From Porodaedalea pini (taxonomy: Eukaryota; Basidiomycota; Agaricomycetes; Hymenochaetales; Hymenochaetaceae), in assembly GCA_002794775.1 (NCBI GenBank), contig NBAY01000005.1:248001-312000 (forward strand): 64,000 nt of DNA, in the 5' to 3' direction. Numbering within the stretch: the stretch's first letter is position 1; the number at the start of each line of letters is the position of its first letter. The translations under genes were made by a program, and so were the position numbers. The notes under the pieces were generated by a model. It was not told where the DNA came from. It did not search any database and was given only the letters and a program-made list of their open reading frames with translations. This document shows positions 21,099 to 33,463 of this stretch, piece by piece.

Positions 21099-23413
21099 AT
21101 TAATAGCAAGTGTGACGATGAGATATCCGTTCGCGACGAGGATGACGAGCCAGACCACGTACGCAAGGATTGTCATTGGCCAGCCGTTACTGTAATCGAT
21201 GAATTCGCTCGTCGTGTCGCCTACCGATAAAGGAGTCGCGGCATTTTCAATGTATGTAACGTCGATTGCACGACCCTTGCCTTTCTTTTCCTTCGTTTGG
21301 CCCTCTGGTTTCTCAGATTCAACTGAATCTGGAAGGTCATCTCCTGGTTCGATCACTGCTGAATCCGAGAGCTCTTCACTCGTAAATAATTCCTTCTCTG
21401 TAGACGACTCTCCCTTCTTTTCGCTCTCACTTGTTCCCAGCTTTGTATCAGGGGTTGCGTATGCCTCCTGCACGAGCTCTCGCGGACGCTGTACCCGCAT
21501 CACGACGGAGGATGAGGTAAGCCAAATGAGCGGGAACATGACGAACGGGAGGACAATGCTAAGGACAACTTGGGAGATGACGAGAAGCGTGTCGATGCCT
21601 GCGCGACCAACGATGATGGCAACGAGCATGGATGGAATGAGCCCGAGGAAACGCGTAACAAGGCGACGAAGGAAAGGCTGGAAATTCATTCATTACTTGG
21701 CTATCGAGCTACTCCAGTCAGAGGACGTTGTGACTTACAGATATACTCCATTGGATGAATCCTTCTGAGACGATCTGGCCCGCTAGAGTCGCAGTGATGC
21801 TTGCACTTTGTCCTGAGCAAATCAATGCAATCGCAAATAAGATCGCCGCCGCTGTCATCAACGTCAGACGCTGTTGGTATCATATAGAAACAGAGCACAA
21901 ATACTAACGTTTTCCGACCAAATCTCGAATTAGGTCAAACGCATCGAATAACCCTGCTGGCATTCCGTCCGCCGTTTTTCCTGGTCCAAAGAAGAACACG
22001 GCACCGGCGAGGATCAGAATTCTGGATAACGTGTCTAATGAGCAATAACCAATGGATTCAGAACCTAAGCTCACGCAGAGTTTATCACAACTGCAAATCC
22101 GAGTAAGCTCAAGACAAGGTCCCAAAGTCCGTGTTTATAGTGAGCTCGGACGAACGCAAGTGTGCTATTCTTCCGCTCTCCGTATGGTGTCCACGTATCG
22201 GGCTGGTCCTCTTCGTCCCTGCGCCTTACACGGCGCGCCGAAAAGAGAAGCTTGACTGTCTTTTTTAAAGCAGAAAGCCTATTCGTTGGCAGTTGAGCCG
22301 AAGAAGGTGTGGGAAGGACAGGTGTGGCAGCGGCGCGAGAGGAGACACGGTCGTGAGTCGCAAGGTGAGAACCCAAATATAATCCGTGCGGCATGACTGT
22401 AGCACCAACGATTCCTACGGCTAGGAAAGCTCGACTGTTCAAAAAAAGTACGCTAAGAGGTGATGAAATGCGTACCAGCATAAAGTGCGGACGGTTCAAC
22501 GAGGGCCTTTGAAGGCAGATATCCATCAAACACGTCAGGCCATTTGGGTGAGACCCGTACTAGCAAGACAATAAAGCAAGAGAAAACAACCATAACCTGA
22601 AGACAAGTTATAATTATGAGAAGAGAAGTAGTATAAAAGCTAGACTCACAAGTGTAATAATAATAATTTCGAAGATGCGGACAGGTTTACCATGACCTTT
22701 TGTTGGGTCGCCAACGGCAAGGATAAAGATAACATCAGTCGCCGTCAGGAGTACGGCAACTGGAAGGGGGAGATTTGGTATCAATAGCACTAGCCCGATC
22801 GCAGAACCTAATAGTTCGGCAATGTCTGTACTGACAATAGCAAGCTCCGAGAGCACGTAAAGCGGGTAAAGGAAAACATATCGCACTAGTCTAGGATATC
22901 GAGGATGATCATGCATGAGCAAACGGCAATGGGCTGCCAAGTCTGAAAACTCATGAATATAGAGTCAACTTGAGACTAGCAGAGATGGCTCACCTAAACC
23001 CGTCACGCATCCTAACTTGCTAGACAGAACCTAAGGCATTCATGTTTAGGAGGTGTGCGGAAGAGTCATACGGTAATTCGGGTCTGACCTGTAGGACTAC
23101 GGCGCCCAAGCCTGCCAGAAGTACAATAAACAAAAGCTTGTACCCGAACTGGGACCCGGCCAATAGGTCCGTGCTCCAATTCCCTCTGAAATCTTGCGAA
23201 TTAGCTCAATACAGAGATAATCGTTCAGAGGACTCACGGGTCAAAGTACGCAACAGCACATACAATGCCAATTCCGAAGTGGTGCTTTAAGTGGTGGACG
23301 ATAGTGCCACATACTGTTCTGCAGCCGTGCAAACGGCTCGCCAGAGTCTTAGTCCCCCGCTCGGACGCGCCATTGTTCTGCTGCTGAGATGACGAGCGCC
23401 TGGTAGAGGCCAT
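21096..23413 (-). CDS. NRAMP family divalent metal transporter
   Basis: The start at 23413 opens a frame with a short hydrophilic N-terminus and the first NRAMP helix, [20 protein letters not shown]. Its DPGN metal-binding motif is split by an intron. Further marks are [69 protein letters not shown] (the helix 6 MPH motif) and [20 protein letters not shown]. Members move Mn2+, Fe2+ or related ions with protons, at the plasma membrane or vacuole; here the substrate is inferred from the family. Two hydrophilic insertions are long, one after helix 6 and one near the C-terminus (acidic and serine-rich, about 21,250-21,480). The final membrane helix ends YLIVTLAIN. The gene has about eight exons and is divergent from MED6. 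Confidence 0.92.
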
Positions 23414-23595
23414 GGAGGGGATGAAGACGTGGAGGAGACATGGGTACCAAGCTAAGAGCTGACGACGATACCCGAGAGTTTGGGACCCGGCAGAAAGGAA
23501 TTCGGGGTGGGAGTTAGAGTAAGAGCGCGTCGCGTTCAGAAATTGACGCGTCTGGCTGTTCGCGTTTACAGCGAGCCACGATCACGGTCACCGCA
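23414..23595. promoter_or_regulatory. shared promoter of NRAMP and MED6 genes
   Basis: Only 182 bp separate the start codons of these divergent genes, so the promoters must overlap. No TATA box is evident. Confidence 0.6.
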
Positions 23596-24860
23596 ATGGA
23601 CCTCGACGACCTCCATCCAGTTGATGATTACAGTCATCGTTTTTTTATATGGCACGAATGGATTCAGGTATGAAGAGAGTTCATATTCAGAGTAGCTCTG
23701 CTGAAAAAATCAATTTTTACCAGGCGAATGGCCCGTTAACAACAGAAACCGTGTTCGACTACTTTGCGACTTCTATGTTCTATGACAAGCAGAGTAACAA
23801 TCAGGTTCTTCGTATGCAGACGATGCACACTGGGCAACCTATCCTTAATGAAGCAGAGGAGCTCAAGTAAGTGCGCGCAACGAATACTTTGGGTGCCGTC
23901 GCATTGGTCTCAATCGACTCGTTTCTTGTCCAGACGCTTCACAGGCCTTGAATTCGCACTTGTACACGCCCAGCCACCATCACTATTTATCATTCACAAG
24001 CGCGAGCGCCTTTCACCCGAAGAAGGTATGAGCTCGGGCTTTCTCTCATGATCAACAAGCTGACGCCTGTGTGCTCCCACAGTGCGCCCGTTGGCGGCAT
24101 ATTTTATCATGAATAACCGAATCTACCAGTCGCCTGACCTTTACACAGTGATATCCAACCGCCTTGTTAGTCCGTTCTCCTGCCAAGAATTTGTTTTCTC
24201 TCAAAAGACGGTTGTTTTGCTTCTTTACAGCTTACCAGTTTACATGCGCTCCAATCGTCATTGGACGTTCTCCGCACGCATAGACCAGACTTCACCCCTC
24301 GCACGGGCTTTGTTTGGCCAATTGTCGACGCACCCACCCCGGACTCTCTGAGAAAGAAGCGCACAGCGGAAGATGCTCTCGATGTCGCGAACGAGTCGTC
24401 TGATTCGCTCGTTGCTGTTTCGAATTCAGACTTGAAGCAGCAAAAGAACGATGTGGTTGCTCCTGGTACAGCTGCCAAGAAGCAGCAGAATATTCTACCT
24501 CTTCTGAATGCCATGCGTACCACTGCTGCGCACTCTACCGTGTCCTTCGCAGCCCGAGAAGCATCTGAAGTCACTGCACCCTTGGTGTCTATGCAAGGAA
24601 CCCCACGCGCATCCTCAACTCCCGGTCCGACACAGTCTACTCGGGAAGAGACACCTCTCTCTTCTTTAGCCAGTAGATCCTTTCAATTGCCTCCGCCGGA
24701 CACTGCGGCCTCTTCTTCGTCGAGGCCGTCTACGGCGGGAGGAAAAAAGAGAAAGAAACGTGAGTAGCTGCCGTTTACCCTTTGCTGTCTACTTATTAGA
24801 TTCTTATTTTCTTCTGGTATGATAGGCATATCGAGCGCTGCAACCAGTTCTACTGGTTAA
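23596..24860 (+). CDS. MED6: Mediator complex subunit 6
   Basis: The gene has six exons. The start at 23596 gives MDLDDLHPVDDYSHRFF, followed by IWHEWIQ and NGPLTTETVFDYFATSMFYD, the typical MED6 opening. Further conserved pieces are FTGLEFALVHAQPPSLFIIH, AAYFIMNNRIYQSPDLYTVI and FTPRTGFVWPI. MED6 sits in the Mediator head module and links activators to RNA polymerase II. The last third is a low-complexity serine/threonine-rich tail ending in a basic KKRKK cluster, after which a short intron leads to a final exon ending at 24860. If that intron is retained, the protein stops at 24767 instead. The promoter is shared with the NRAMP gene. Confidence 0.93.
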
Positions 24861-25525
24861 CAGCATTTCGCACGTCTACTCTACCTCAGGTCTGGTACCT
24901 GAGGTGGCCTGCCCTTGATGGTATCCATGTTTAGCAGAAAGCGGACATCAATATTGTCCTCTCACCCAAGGAAGTCGCCATGCCTTTTTTTTCGAATCGT
25001 TGGATGGAGGGCCCAGCCCTATCGGTACCCAATAAAAGCCTTGACATTTTACTGCTCAAGGACTGTGAGATGTTCATAGAGTCCGCAGTCATTAGAAGGC
25101 AGCTACGATTACAAGTCTGGTTCTTGGCGATCCTCCCAAACTAGTAGAGTACGTGTGGTATGGTATGCATGTGTACTGATAACGGCTTAACGCGATTCTG
25201 TATACTAAATTGTTCACTGTACACAATCATTCCTGACAACTGCCCTTTTCAATTGTATTGGACCTGTTCAAACAACCGCCATCCGCTCCTTCTGGATGTG
25301 ATCTTCTAGCTCGTTGCTTTGTATAAGAGTCATTCAGTATCCATGACAAGGATCCGGAACTTTGCTGGGAAATGAATGTCTGCATCCACATGAGTTCAAA
25401 GTGTAAGCCTCTGCCAACAAACACCGAGCCGATTCGTCTGCAAAATTCAAGCGCACTATGAAGTTTCGCCAGTACATACAGTAAAGGGAGCCCAATAACT
25501 TGAATAAGTCATCGTGGAATATATG
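24861..25525. other. intergenic, nothing recognised
   Basis: About 665 bp lie between the convergent ends of MED6 and the AP-3 sigma gene. No conserved coding segment or repeat is seen. Confidence 0.5.
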
Positions 25526-26534
25526 CTAACGAGCACCGACGCCAGTCAGGCGGTTGGTAAGCCAGCCAATCGGAGTTTGTAAGGTCGAGCCGCGCGGGCC
25601 TGAGCCGGACCCCAGTGCGAGCGGGTTGGCCGACTGGAAGGATTGTTTGCGAGCCTGTGACGATGCGTGGACTGCGGAGGGCAGATATGGTCAGTATATT
25701 TCCGAAGAGAAGAGTAGACTGCAAGATTATCGGGGGAAAGGAGGATGGTGTAAATGACTTGTATTGGGAAGAGAAGCACAGATGCCCCACATTACGGGAA
25801 AGTGGTACCGATAACGTTCCCGCAGCTTAGAGAATGGGAAGAAAGGCACGCGCACAGAAAAGGGGCACTGCATTCCACCACACACAAAAAACTATGTAAA
25901 TAAATTGCTCACTTGCTTCACCAATTTCCTCGACATTCGTCTCCAGTACCAGTCCACCTTGGATGACCTCCGCAAGGATGTGATGTGCCTGTTCAAGATC
26001 AAACTTTTAGACGATAGCTGCTGTTGGCATTCATGAGTGGGACGCACGTCATCAAAGTGAAACACCAGGTCAAGTTCGCAGACGTTTTCAAACGCTCTAT
26101 CGAGTGACTCGACAAACACCTAGCAAGCGTAGATATGATCAGACATTGTGCCACACAGATACCGAGAAAGCCGGAGACAGGTCAAAGATGCGTACCTGGA
26201 TCAGATCCAAGATGCCCAGCTCGCTCTCCGATGTGTCTACGACGAAGACAAAATACAGAGTCGCATAACAGCGATACACGACACGAACTTCATCTCCTAT
26301 GCGATCCCCCAGGAGAGCCTGAAGTTCTGGAGCATCAAGAAAGTTGCAGAGGGTCGCGGGGCGCGATGAGACAAGGGAAAATATTTTGCTGATGAGAGGC
26401 TGCGATGCGGACCGCAATGGGGTGTAGAATTTGGTAAGGCGAGGGACGCCAGAGGTATTGACTACAATGAAAGTTTAGTTGAGAGCTCATAGCCCGGACA
26501 TTGTAGGCGCACATATAAGTACAGCGTGTATCAT
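25526..26534 (-). CDS. APS3: AP-3 adaptor complex sigma subunit
   Basis: The start at 26534 opens a tiny exon, MIHAVLI, which joins to FNTSGVPRLTKFYTPL after a 50-nt intron. The sigma fold continues with GDRIGDEVRVVYRCYATLYF, VDTSESELGILDLIQ, VFVESLDRAFENVCELDLVF and HHILAEVIQGGLVLETNVEE. The phrase CELDLVFHFD is characteristic of AP-3 rather than AP-1 or AP-2 sigma. AP-3 sorts cargo from Golgi or endosomes to the vacuole. A 240-nt intron precedes a last exon with a glycine/serine-rich stretch and the C-terminus WLTNRLTGVGAR, ending at 25526. The C-terminal exon was placed by frame and splice phase. Confidence 0.9.
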
Positions 26535-26877
26535 AGTGAAGATCGTGGTCGACTTGGAGAGAAACGCAACATTGAGCTCGACGATCGGCGTCGCAAATAT
26601 TGCCTAAATGCACCTGTTTCAAGTTGTACTAAATTTCAAAAGCGTGTTTACCACTTAAAATTACAAGAGCACTAAGCGAGCAACATAGATATCCACAATG
26701 AAAAATATAGTTTATTCATCGACGTCCACGCCAGCAGCGTCACCGACGTTCGTGCTAGCCCTAGTTTGTATCGTCACGATGCGTCGGCTCGCATAGATGC
26801 TGAGAAAGTAGCAAAGGCAGAGTTCAGATATAAGCAGGCGGATTAAGCGAGCCAGAAAGAGTGCTATGTAGTATGTA
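26535..26877. other. intergenic, promoter side of AP-3 sigma gene
   Basis: About 340 bp lie between the AP-3 sigma start and the stop of the next minus-strand gene. No coding signal is seen. Confidence 0.5.
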
Positions 26878-28485
26878 CTATGTACGCACGTTTAGCTTTT
26901 TGGCATGGTCGAGACTGTGTGTTTGTGTTCGACAATTCCATCCATACCTAGGTTTCATATGCACGGTCAATACATTATTAGCTGCGCGACAACCACACAA
27001 CTCACCAACAGTTTTCTTTAAATTGATGACCATCTTCCAACCATGAAGTCAGAACTAGAAGTCGAAGCTTGCCCAACCGCGACTCACCTTTCACCAATTC
27101 GCTCACCAGCCACGAGAACAATCTGTCCTTCAAGAAATCCTTGATGCAACTCACACATAACCAGTCGATTCTGACCCAGCCACTTTCTGGATCGTTCTGG
27201 CATTCAAACATCTCGCTGATCATGGAGGCGAACGAGTGACGGCGTTCAAGCAATGCGCTGAGGTCTATTTTCACATAGGTGTTGCAATTTAGCCTTCCTG
27301 GAAGAGTGTTTACAAGGTCTTCCATGCCGAGGGTAGGGTGTAGTAAATGCCAGTCTAAAGCAGTTGAACTAGGCGGTCAAATGTAAGGGACTATCTGAGC
27401 ACTCACTGTTCTCTCCAAATAGCATATGAGTTTGCGTATTGCATTTCTGGCCTATAAAGAGCTCGAACCCCAATCATATCTCGACGGTGAATGATGAACT
27501 CACAAGCTTGAAGATCTTCAACTCTTGAATTTGTCAAAATAGATTGGCTATCAAATTTCTCGCGGAAGAGCTTCACAATCTGTCTCTCCGTTCGAAGGAC
27601 TACGAGTCCGTTGACTATAGCAGAGCCAGACCGACTTAGTGAGACACCAAAGGTTTCAGCATTGATGTGCCCGTCAAAATGTGCCAGAAATTCATCGAGC
27701 TGGAGCTGCAAAGGTCTTGCGGCGTTTTGGAAGAAACCTAGCCAAGACGGAGGCACATAGATGAACGAGATGAACGGAGGAGCTGTTCTCCAGAATAAGA
27801 TACTCACTTTGAAATCGCGAATGTCTGAACATCAAGGAACGATAGAGCACGTCGAGAAATTGCATTGCTTCGTGCAGTTCTGCGAGCTCTTCGTCGCACA
27901 TGTTCTTCAAGAAATTTGTGTTGAGACCAGTCGGCTTGGAAAGTTCGTGCACGTCATTTGCTAATACACTGACTATCCATGCCCGATAGATAGCACGATG
28001 AAATCTCAGGCTCTCGACGTCGGAGAGCGTGCTGACAGGTGCAGTACGGTCCTTATAGCTGGATACAGCCATTGTCATTGGTCAGCCATTCTCGGGTGAC
28101 GAGCCTGCTCACTAGACGCAGAAGAAAGATTCCAGTCTCCGGACGACAGCTGACACGCCTGCCAGTTCCCTCGCCTCCGCCGCAGTGACGTTGATTGTCC
28201 AATACGCCGAGTCCGGGTTTGGATCGTTCAGGCCTTCCAGTATCACTTGAAGGGGCTCCTCCTTGATCATGCTCCTCGTACGCACGAGAGCAGCAGCGAA
28301 CGGCAATGCGGGACCGACTTCGTTGAGCTCGACGGCACGCATGATCGATCGCTTTCTTGACGAATATGCATCGTACAGCTGCTTCGAGGAGAGCACTGCG
28401 CATCGCAGGGACAGGAAGTCCTGCAAGAAAGTGAGAACACGGTCGTAGATGTCAAGGGGAAGAGTTTCGAAAATGATGGGGGACA
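26878..28485 (-). CDS. F-box-like protein of the Agaricomycete type
   Basis: Five exons join in frame. The start at 28485 (MSPIIFETLPLDIYDRVLTF) opens an F-box-like segment, LPLDIYDRVLTFLQDFLSLR. A helical middle region follows (NFLKNMCDEELAELHEAMQF). The third exon contains QLQLDEFLAHFDGHINAETF. The fourth holds a cysteine-bearing motif, RIDWLCVSCIKDFLKDRLFS, and ends near KENC, with the last short exon giving CLDHAKKLNVRT before the stop at 26878. The cysteine layout (LC-x2-C and a late C pair) suggests a bound metal. F-box proteins recruit substrates to SCF ubiquitin ligases, but that role is inferred. An upstream in-frame ATG at 28606 is possible and less likely. Confidence 0.65.
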
Positions 28486-28713
28486 TGATGAGTTTGTGAG
28501 TTATGTTGTGATGCAAGACACGAGCAGCTACGCAGGCTGCTTTATACAGTTCAATAATCGCGGTGCCGCGTACGGTCACGTGACTGATGCGCCTCACTTG
28601 AGTCATACCCCTCGACGCTTTTCACCCGAATCACCCGCCCTGGCGCGCTCTTTCCATACAGTCCAATCCTCTCATCAATCGAGTCAGCGTATACTATGAA
28701 ATACACGTTTGAT

Positions 28714-31700
28714 TTACGATTCATCCCTGGGCAGCCACCCGGGTTCCAAGCGCCCCGCCAGACTGCTCACCGGACCCGCAAGACCCGCCTGGCTCTTGAA
28801 ACTCTCAAGGAAATTCCTGATCATCCCATAGTCCATCGGCTCTTCGTCGCCCGAGTCCCCTTCCTCACGCTCCAGCGCCGCACGCAGCTCAGCATCCATC
28901 GCTGCTTCAACATCTTCGTCTTCATCATCCATCTTCTCGTCGTCTTGAGCTGCTTTCCCTTTCCCCCTTACGCTTGGAGTTGGCGCAGAACTCTTGGAAG
29001 CCGCCGCCTCAGATGCGGATTTTGTAGAAGTCGGTTTCGGCGGCACGAAGGGCTTCTTTGCAAGCCGCGCCTTGCCGAGCTCTGCCTCCATTGCTTCCAT
29101 GACGGCCTCGAAAGAGTCGAGGTTCGGGTTAACATTTGGTCGAGGACCGGACTGAGGTGGGCGTAGTCGCGGGTTTGGATCAGCATATGGCGGCATTTTC
29201 TGTGTTGCCGTTCCCTTCTCTTCTCTCGGGCGACTTTGCTTGACCTCGATGCCTTTCGGTATAAATGCTAGAAATGCATTCAGTCAGTAAGGTAAACCTC
29301 ATAACATGAAAGAAAATAAATAATAGGCACACCCCCACGGCCCTGCCGCTCTCGCAGAATATCGTTCCACATATCGTCCGAAATACCGAGTGCCGTGCGC
29401 GAAAACTCGAGGAACTCGTCCTGCTCTGCGCCCATGTCGATCTCAATCTCGCCCACGACTTGCGGACGGTCCTCCTCCGACTCCTCGTCATCATTTTCGT
29501 CTCCGCCATGGACAAACCCACCAGCTTCTTCATCCGTTTCATCGTCCGAGTCGACACCGTCAAAGTCGTCGCGCGGCAGAATCGGCCGGCGGATGGGCTT
29601 TGAGGGTCGAGAAAACTCTGTTGCGGTAGTCTTCTCTTGGTTCAGAACTGCAGCCGCAGCCGCTGCTGCCGACACTGACTGAGAAGATGAAGAGGGCTGG
29701 GCTACCATGTCTTTCCGTGTCTCAGTCTCCATCGTCGCTGGGGCAACTGTTTGCGAATTGCTGTAGAACTCGGCCGGCATTTTGCCATAATCCGCCGGGT
29801 CAAGTGCAGGAACAAGCCTATCCATAGCTTCTCGTCGAGCAGCTCTCGCTGCCGAGTCTGCTTCGTCCTCTACTTGCAGTATGTTGTCTTCAGAATCAGA
29901 AGGGAACTCTTCGTCGCTGAACTCCGACAACTGGTCGTCTTCTGACATTCGCTCACTATCATAAGAGATGCTCAGCATCGGTTTCTTAAGCGGGATAGCG
30001 ATAGGAAAAAAGCACTTACTCCTCAAAGACCGCACCCTCCAGCGTACCCTCACCCTCTACGAAATTCTCGATTTTTTTTGCCAGACCTTGTAGCTTGTCC
30101 GCCTGAGCCTGCGCTACGCGGTTCTCCTCGTCCCCCGCTGAAGCAGGCCGATCAACCTCCATTGCGTCTTGTTTATTCGCCGGTGCCTTCCCCCTGGGAC
30201 GCATCGTCTCTGCAAGCTTCTTATCAAAGTTTTCTGCGTCGACGTTCAGCCAATCGTCAGGTTCCTCTTCCCAGTCAGGGAGTGTCGGATTCTCTCCTGC
30301 TTGTGCGATAGCGGAGTTGACGAGCGTCGCGAAGGACGGGCGGGATGCATCACTACAATGATTCAGATTACAGCCTGTTTCAATGTCAATGCGTTGCACT
30401 TACTCATCACGCTTTGACTTAACAAACACTTCAGCGGCCCTATCTTCAAGTTCATTCCATAGGTGCGATCCTTCGAGCTCATTTTTGAAATATCCTGTCG
30501 ATTTGAGCTTTTTAACGTATTCGATGTATTCCGGCTTTCGTTGCAAAGCGTCTTTTCGTGCTTCAGCCTGTAAACATGAGCCAGTTTAGTGGCAAGAAGC
30601 TGAATAATAAAACACGCAGTTCTCTATAACTTACAGAAACTTTCTGAGCTTCGGCGCTCCTCCCCTCCGATCGTGACTTGCTCTCTTGGTACAACATTTC
30701 AAACCCACAAGCCTAGTCCAAACATCAGTCAATTCCTTAGATATGAATGAAAATGTAGGTGCGCACGATCTTCATACCAATATCCTTCCACTTCCATTCC
30801 TGCGTTCCTTCACGCTCCTTGAACTGCCCGAAGATCTTTGGAGGATGGAACTTCTGCCCCACAAGCTGCGCATATGCTGTGCGCGTCATGCGAACCGGAC
30901 TAAGTACGGAAGTTTGCGGTGGAAAGCGCGACATTCTGTGCGCGGCCTACGGCAAGGGACGACTTTGTAAATATGTTTGAAACGAAGAGGGTGTTGCGCT
31001 TACCCGAAGTTGTATCGCATCTCTGGTGTAGAAGGTTTCAGTTGCCTTCTGAACCAACGAAGGTTCTTTCACGAGCGCCTTTGCAATGTCGATGGGGATG
31101 AATGCCTTCGTAACATGAATGTGCTGATGAGCGGCGCTGGGATATCTATCCAGCACCCATTACACTTCCGTGCCGAACGACAAGAGAATAGAGTAGACGT
31201 ACCCAGCTATCCGCTTCCAAACAGCCTCCTGCACTCCCTTGGGTGCTTCGGTAGCGCTGCCAGACCTTAGTGCCTCCACCGCATCTTGTACATTTAGCCA
31301 TCCTTCACTATCGTCATCTGCGAAGCTCTCTTCCTCATCGCTCTCATGCCCACCGAGCCTCCGTCGCTGTTTCGGCCTCAAAGACGGCGCAGACCGATAC
31401 GAGAGCGGTATGAGGTGCAGGTTACCGCGATACAGCCATACCTGAATATCACAGACTCAGCAGAAAGTCCGACACGAAGAGGTAAAACCATTATATGCGC
31501 ACGCACCCGGTTCTCGGAGTTGGTAGGCGTCACCCACGATGGCAGGTATTCCGCGGCCTCAATGAGCAGGAACTCACCGTCCGAGTCGGACACGCTAGAC
31601 GTCCAAGGCACTTCTTGTCATCTCTACACTGTTCGTTCTGTTGTTATGTAAAGCGAAAGTGACTTACGTTACAGCGATGTCCCATTTTTTACTGACCTCA

Positions 31701-32023
31701 CGCAGAAGCCAGACGACGCACCATTCGTCGTCGACGCTGTCGCCCACACGCATGCGGCCCTCGAGCATCCACTTCTCATCCTTCCCTTCAGGTATATCTC
31801 GATCTGCATTTGAACTTGAGTCTGCACCATGAGGATCGGGCACAACCTTGAGCTCGAACGCGTCGCGGTGCCAGATGAAGTCCGGAAGGAGCTCCGCGAC
31901 GTACGCCTCGATGAGCGCGGCGAGGCTCGTGACAGAAGGTTTGTCTGCGGATGATGGTGAAGGGTAGAGCGAATACTGGAGAGTGTCTTCTGAGATGCCC
32001 GGCGGGCGGTTGAAGATGTCCAT
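28714..32023 (-). CDS. ecdysoneless/SGT1 family protein (ECD homologue)
   Basis: The start at 32023 gives MDIFNRPPGISEDTLQYSLY, then DEWCVVWLLREVSKKWDIAV and FLLIEAAEYLPSWVTPTNSE, the hallmark N-terminus of the ECD/SGT1 family. About eight exons follow, with WKRIAGYPAAHQHIH, MTRTAYAQLVGQKFHPPK, IFGQFKEREGTQEWKWKDIG and GMKIACGFEMLYQES. The C-terminal half is acidic, with DWLNVD, FDGVDSDDETDEE and a repeated Glu/Asp-rich pattern; it ends PGWLPRDES at 28714. Family members take part in pre-mRNA splicing, transcription and cell-cycle control, and this SGT1 is unrelated to the Hsp90 co-chaperone of the same name. The protein is close to 800 residues. It is divergent from the V-ATPase gene. Confidence 0.9.
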
Positions 32024-32169
32024 CGGCGTTCGAGTTGGAGTTCAGTAACTTTGTCAATGTCAGAGCGTCGATCTCTAGCGTGATGTAAGCGGGCGTCTAT
32101 TCACCGCGGCAACTCTCTGGCGCGACTGCTGTGCGCTCACCCGTATTCGACTCTGCGACCGCGACCATA
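32024..32169. promoter_or_regulatory. shared promoter of ECD and V-ATPase F genes
   Basis: The start codons lie 146 bp apart on opposite strands, so both genes are served by one short promoter. No TATA box is evident. Confidence 0.6.
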
Positions 32170-32930
32170 ATGGCGTCGAGCGGCTCCTCGAAGGAGCGCA
32201 ACCTCCTCGCCGTCATCGGAGACGAAGTGCGTATCCCGTTCCTCATTTGTGCGCTGTACAACTCATTTCAGAAATCGTGAATATTCTCACCGGACTCTGT
32301 GCACTCACTGTGGCGTACCGTTCATCGTCCGTCCTCAACTTCTTAATTTATGGATTGGCCCGACGGTCCACGTATGATGAACGAAATATAGGACAGCATC
32401 ACAGGCCTGCTCCTCGCGGGCATCGGACACGTGAACGAGCAGCAGAAGAAGAACTTCCTCGTCGTTGACGCTAGTGCGTGTTCAATCTATTCGCTCTCTC
32501 TTAATTTAATTTGTGTTGAATGGATAAACGTGTAGAGACGCAGGTATCCACCATTGAATCCGCATTTGAGGAATTTACAGAGCGGAAGGACGTTGCGATC
32601 CTACTCATCAACCAGCATGTACGCACCCCCTTCGTTCTCTTGCCTCTTCCGCCTCTCGTACCAATTGGTATTTCGAGTTAACTCGACCACTAATGTCCTC
32701 CTATCCTACTTTGTTATTACTCTCAGATTGCGGAGAAGATCCGACCAACAGTAGACAAGTACCAGCAGGCCTTCCCCGCGTTGCTGGAGATTCCCTCGAA
32801 GGACCATCCCTACGGTACATTACGTCTGCCGATTCTACTTTGTTAGTACATATAACTGACTAGTCCCTCCATGTCAGACCCGTCGAAAGACTCGGTTCTC
32901 AAGCGTGTACAGAAGCTCTTTGGCGATTAA
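32170..32930 (+). CDS. VMA7: V-type proton ATPase subunit F
   Basis: The start at 32170 gives [20 protein letters not shown], joined over a ~160-nt intron to [70 protein letters not shown] and [19 protein letters not shown] follow, ending KRVQKLFGD at 32930. The length, about 120 residues, and the motifs GLLLAGIG and [13 protein letters not shown] are those of subunit F. This subunit sits in the central stalk of the V1 sector and couples ATP hydrolysis to proton pumping into the vacuole. The gene has about five short exons. Confidence 0.95.
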
Positions 32931-33463
32931 CAGAACTACACTTCTCATTTCCGAGCGCCCGCCCTCAGACATCGCGACTTCTTTTCGATACCATATCGAC
33001 CCCACGCACTCACCACCAATGTATTTATTACCAACCATATAACAACGCAATCTTGCACCCAATGATCTTAAATTCCGCCGGATGCGCTTCGAAGAGAAGC
33101 TACGTATGTACAGGTATGATTGTGTGGAGTGGGGTGTCCCGACTACGACGCCGGCTCGAGCAAGAGCGTATCTAGGCCTATGATACATGTACACCATCAA
33201 AAACCGAATGCACGCATGATTAGCTGTAGCTGTACGTAGATACCATGGGGGGTTGGATTGCAGTTGGGCTGGGCTGTCGGGACCAAACAATTCGACGGTC
33301 ATTGACATAGAATGCAAGATAGCGCTGGCGTTACGGAATCACACTAGATGAGAGGCAGCGGCGACAGGAAATAATGAGATTATGCAAACAGGACGGTTAG
33401 AATGTGATAGCAGCAATGATTTTTTTGACTTCGTGAAGTTGGACACTTTGTTGCAGGAGCGCG
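32931..33463. other. intergenic between convergent genes
   Basis: About 530 bp between the V-ATPase F and TIM21 genes. No coding segment is supported; 3' untranslated regions probably fill much of it. Confidence 0.5.

Noticed and set aside
29390..29682. Plus-strand frames over the ECD gene
   Set aside because: Complement of acidic and serine repeats in ECD, not independent genes.
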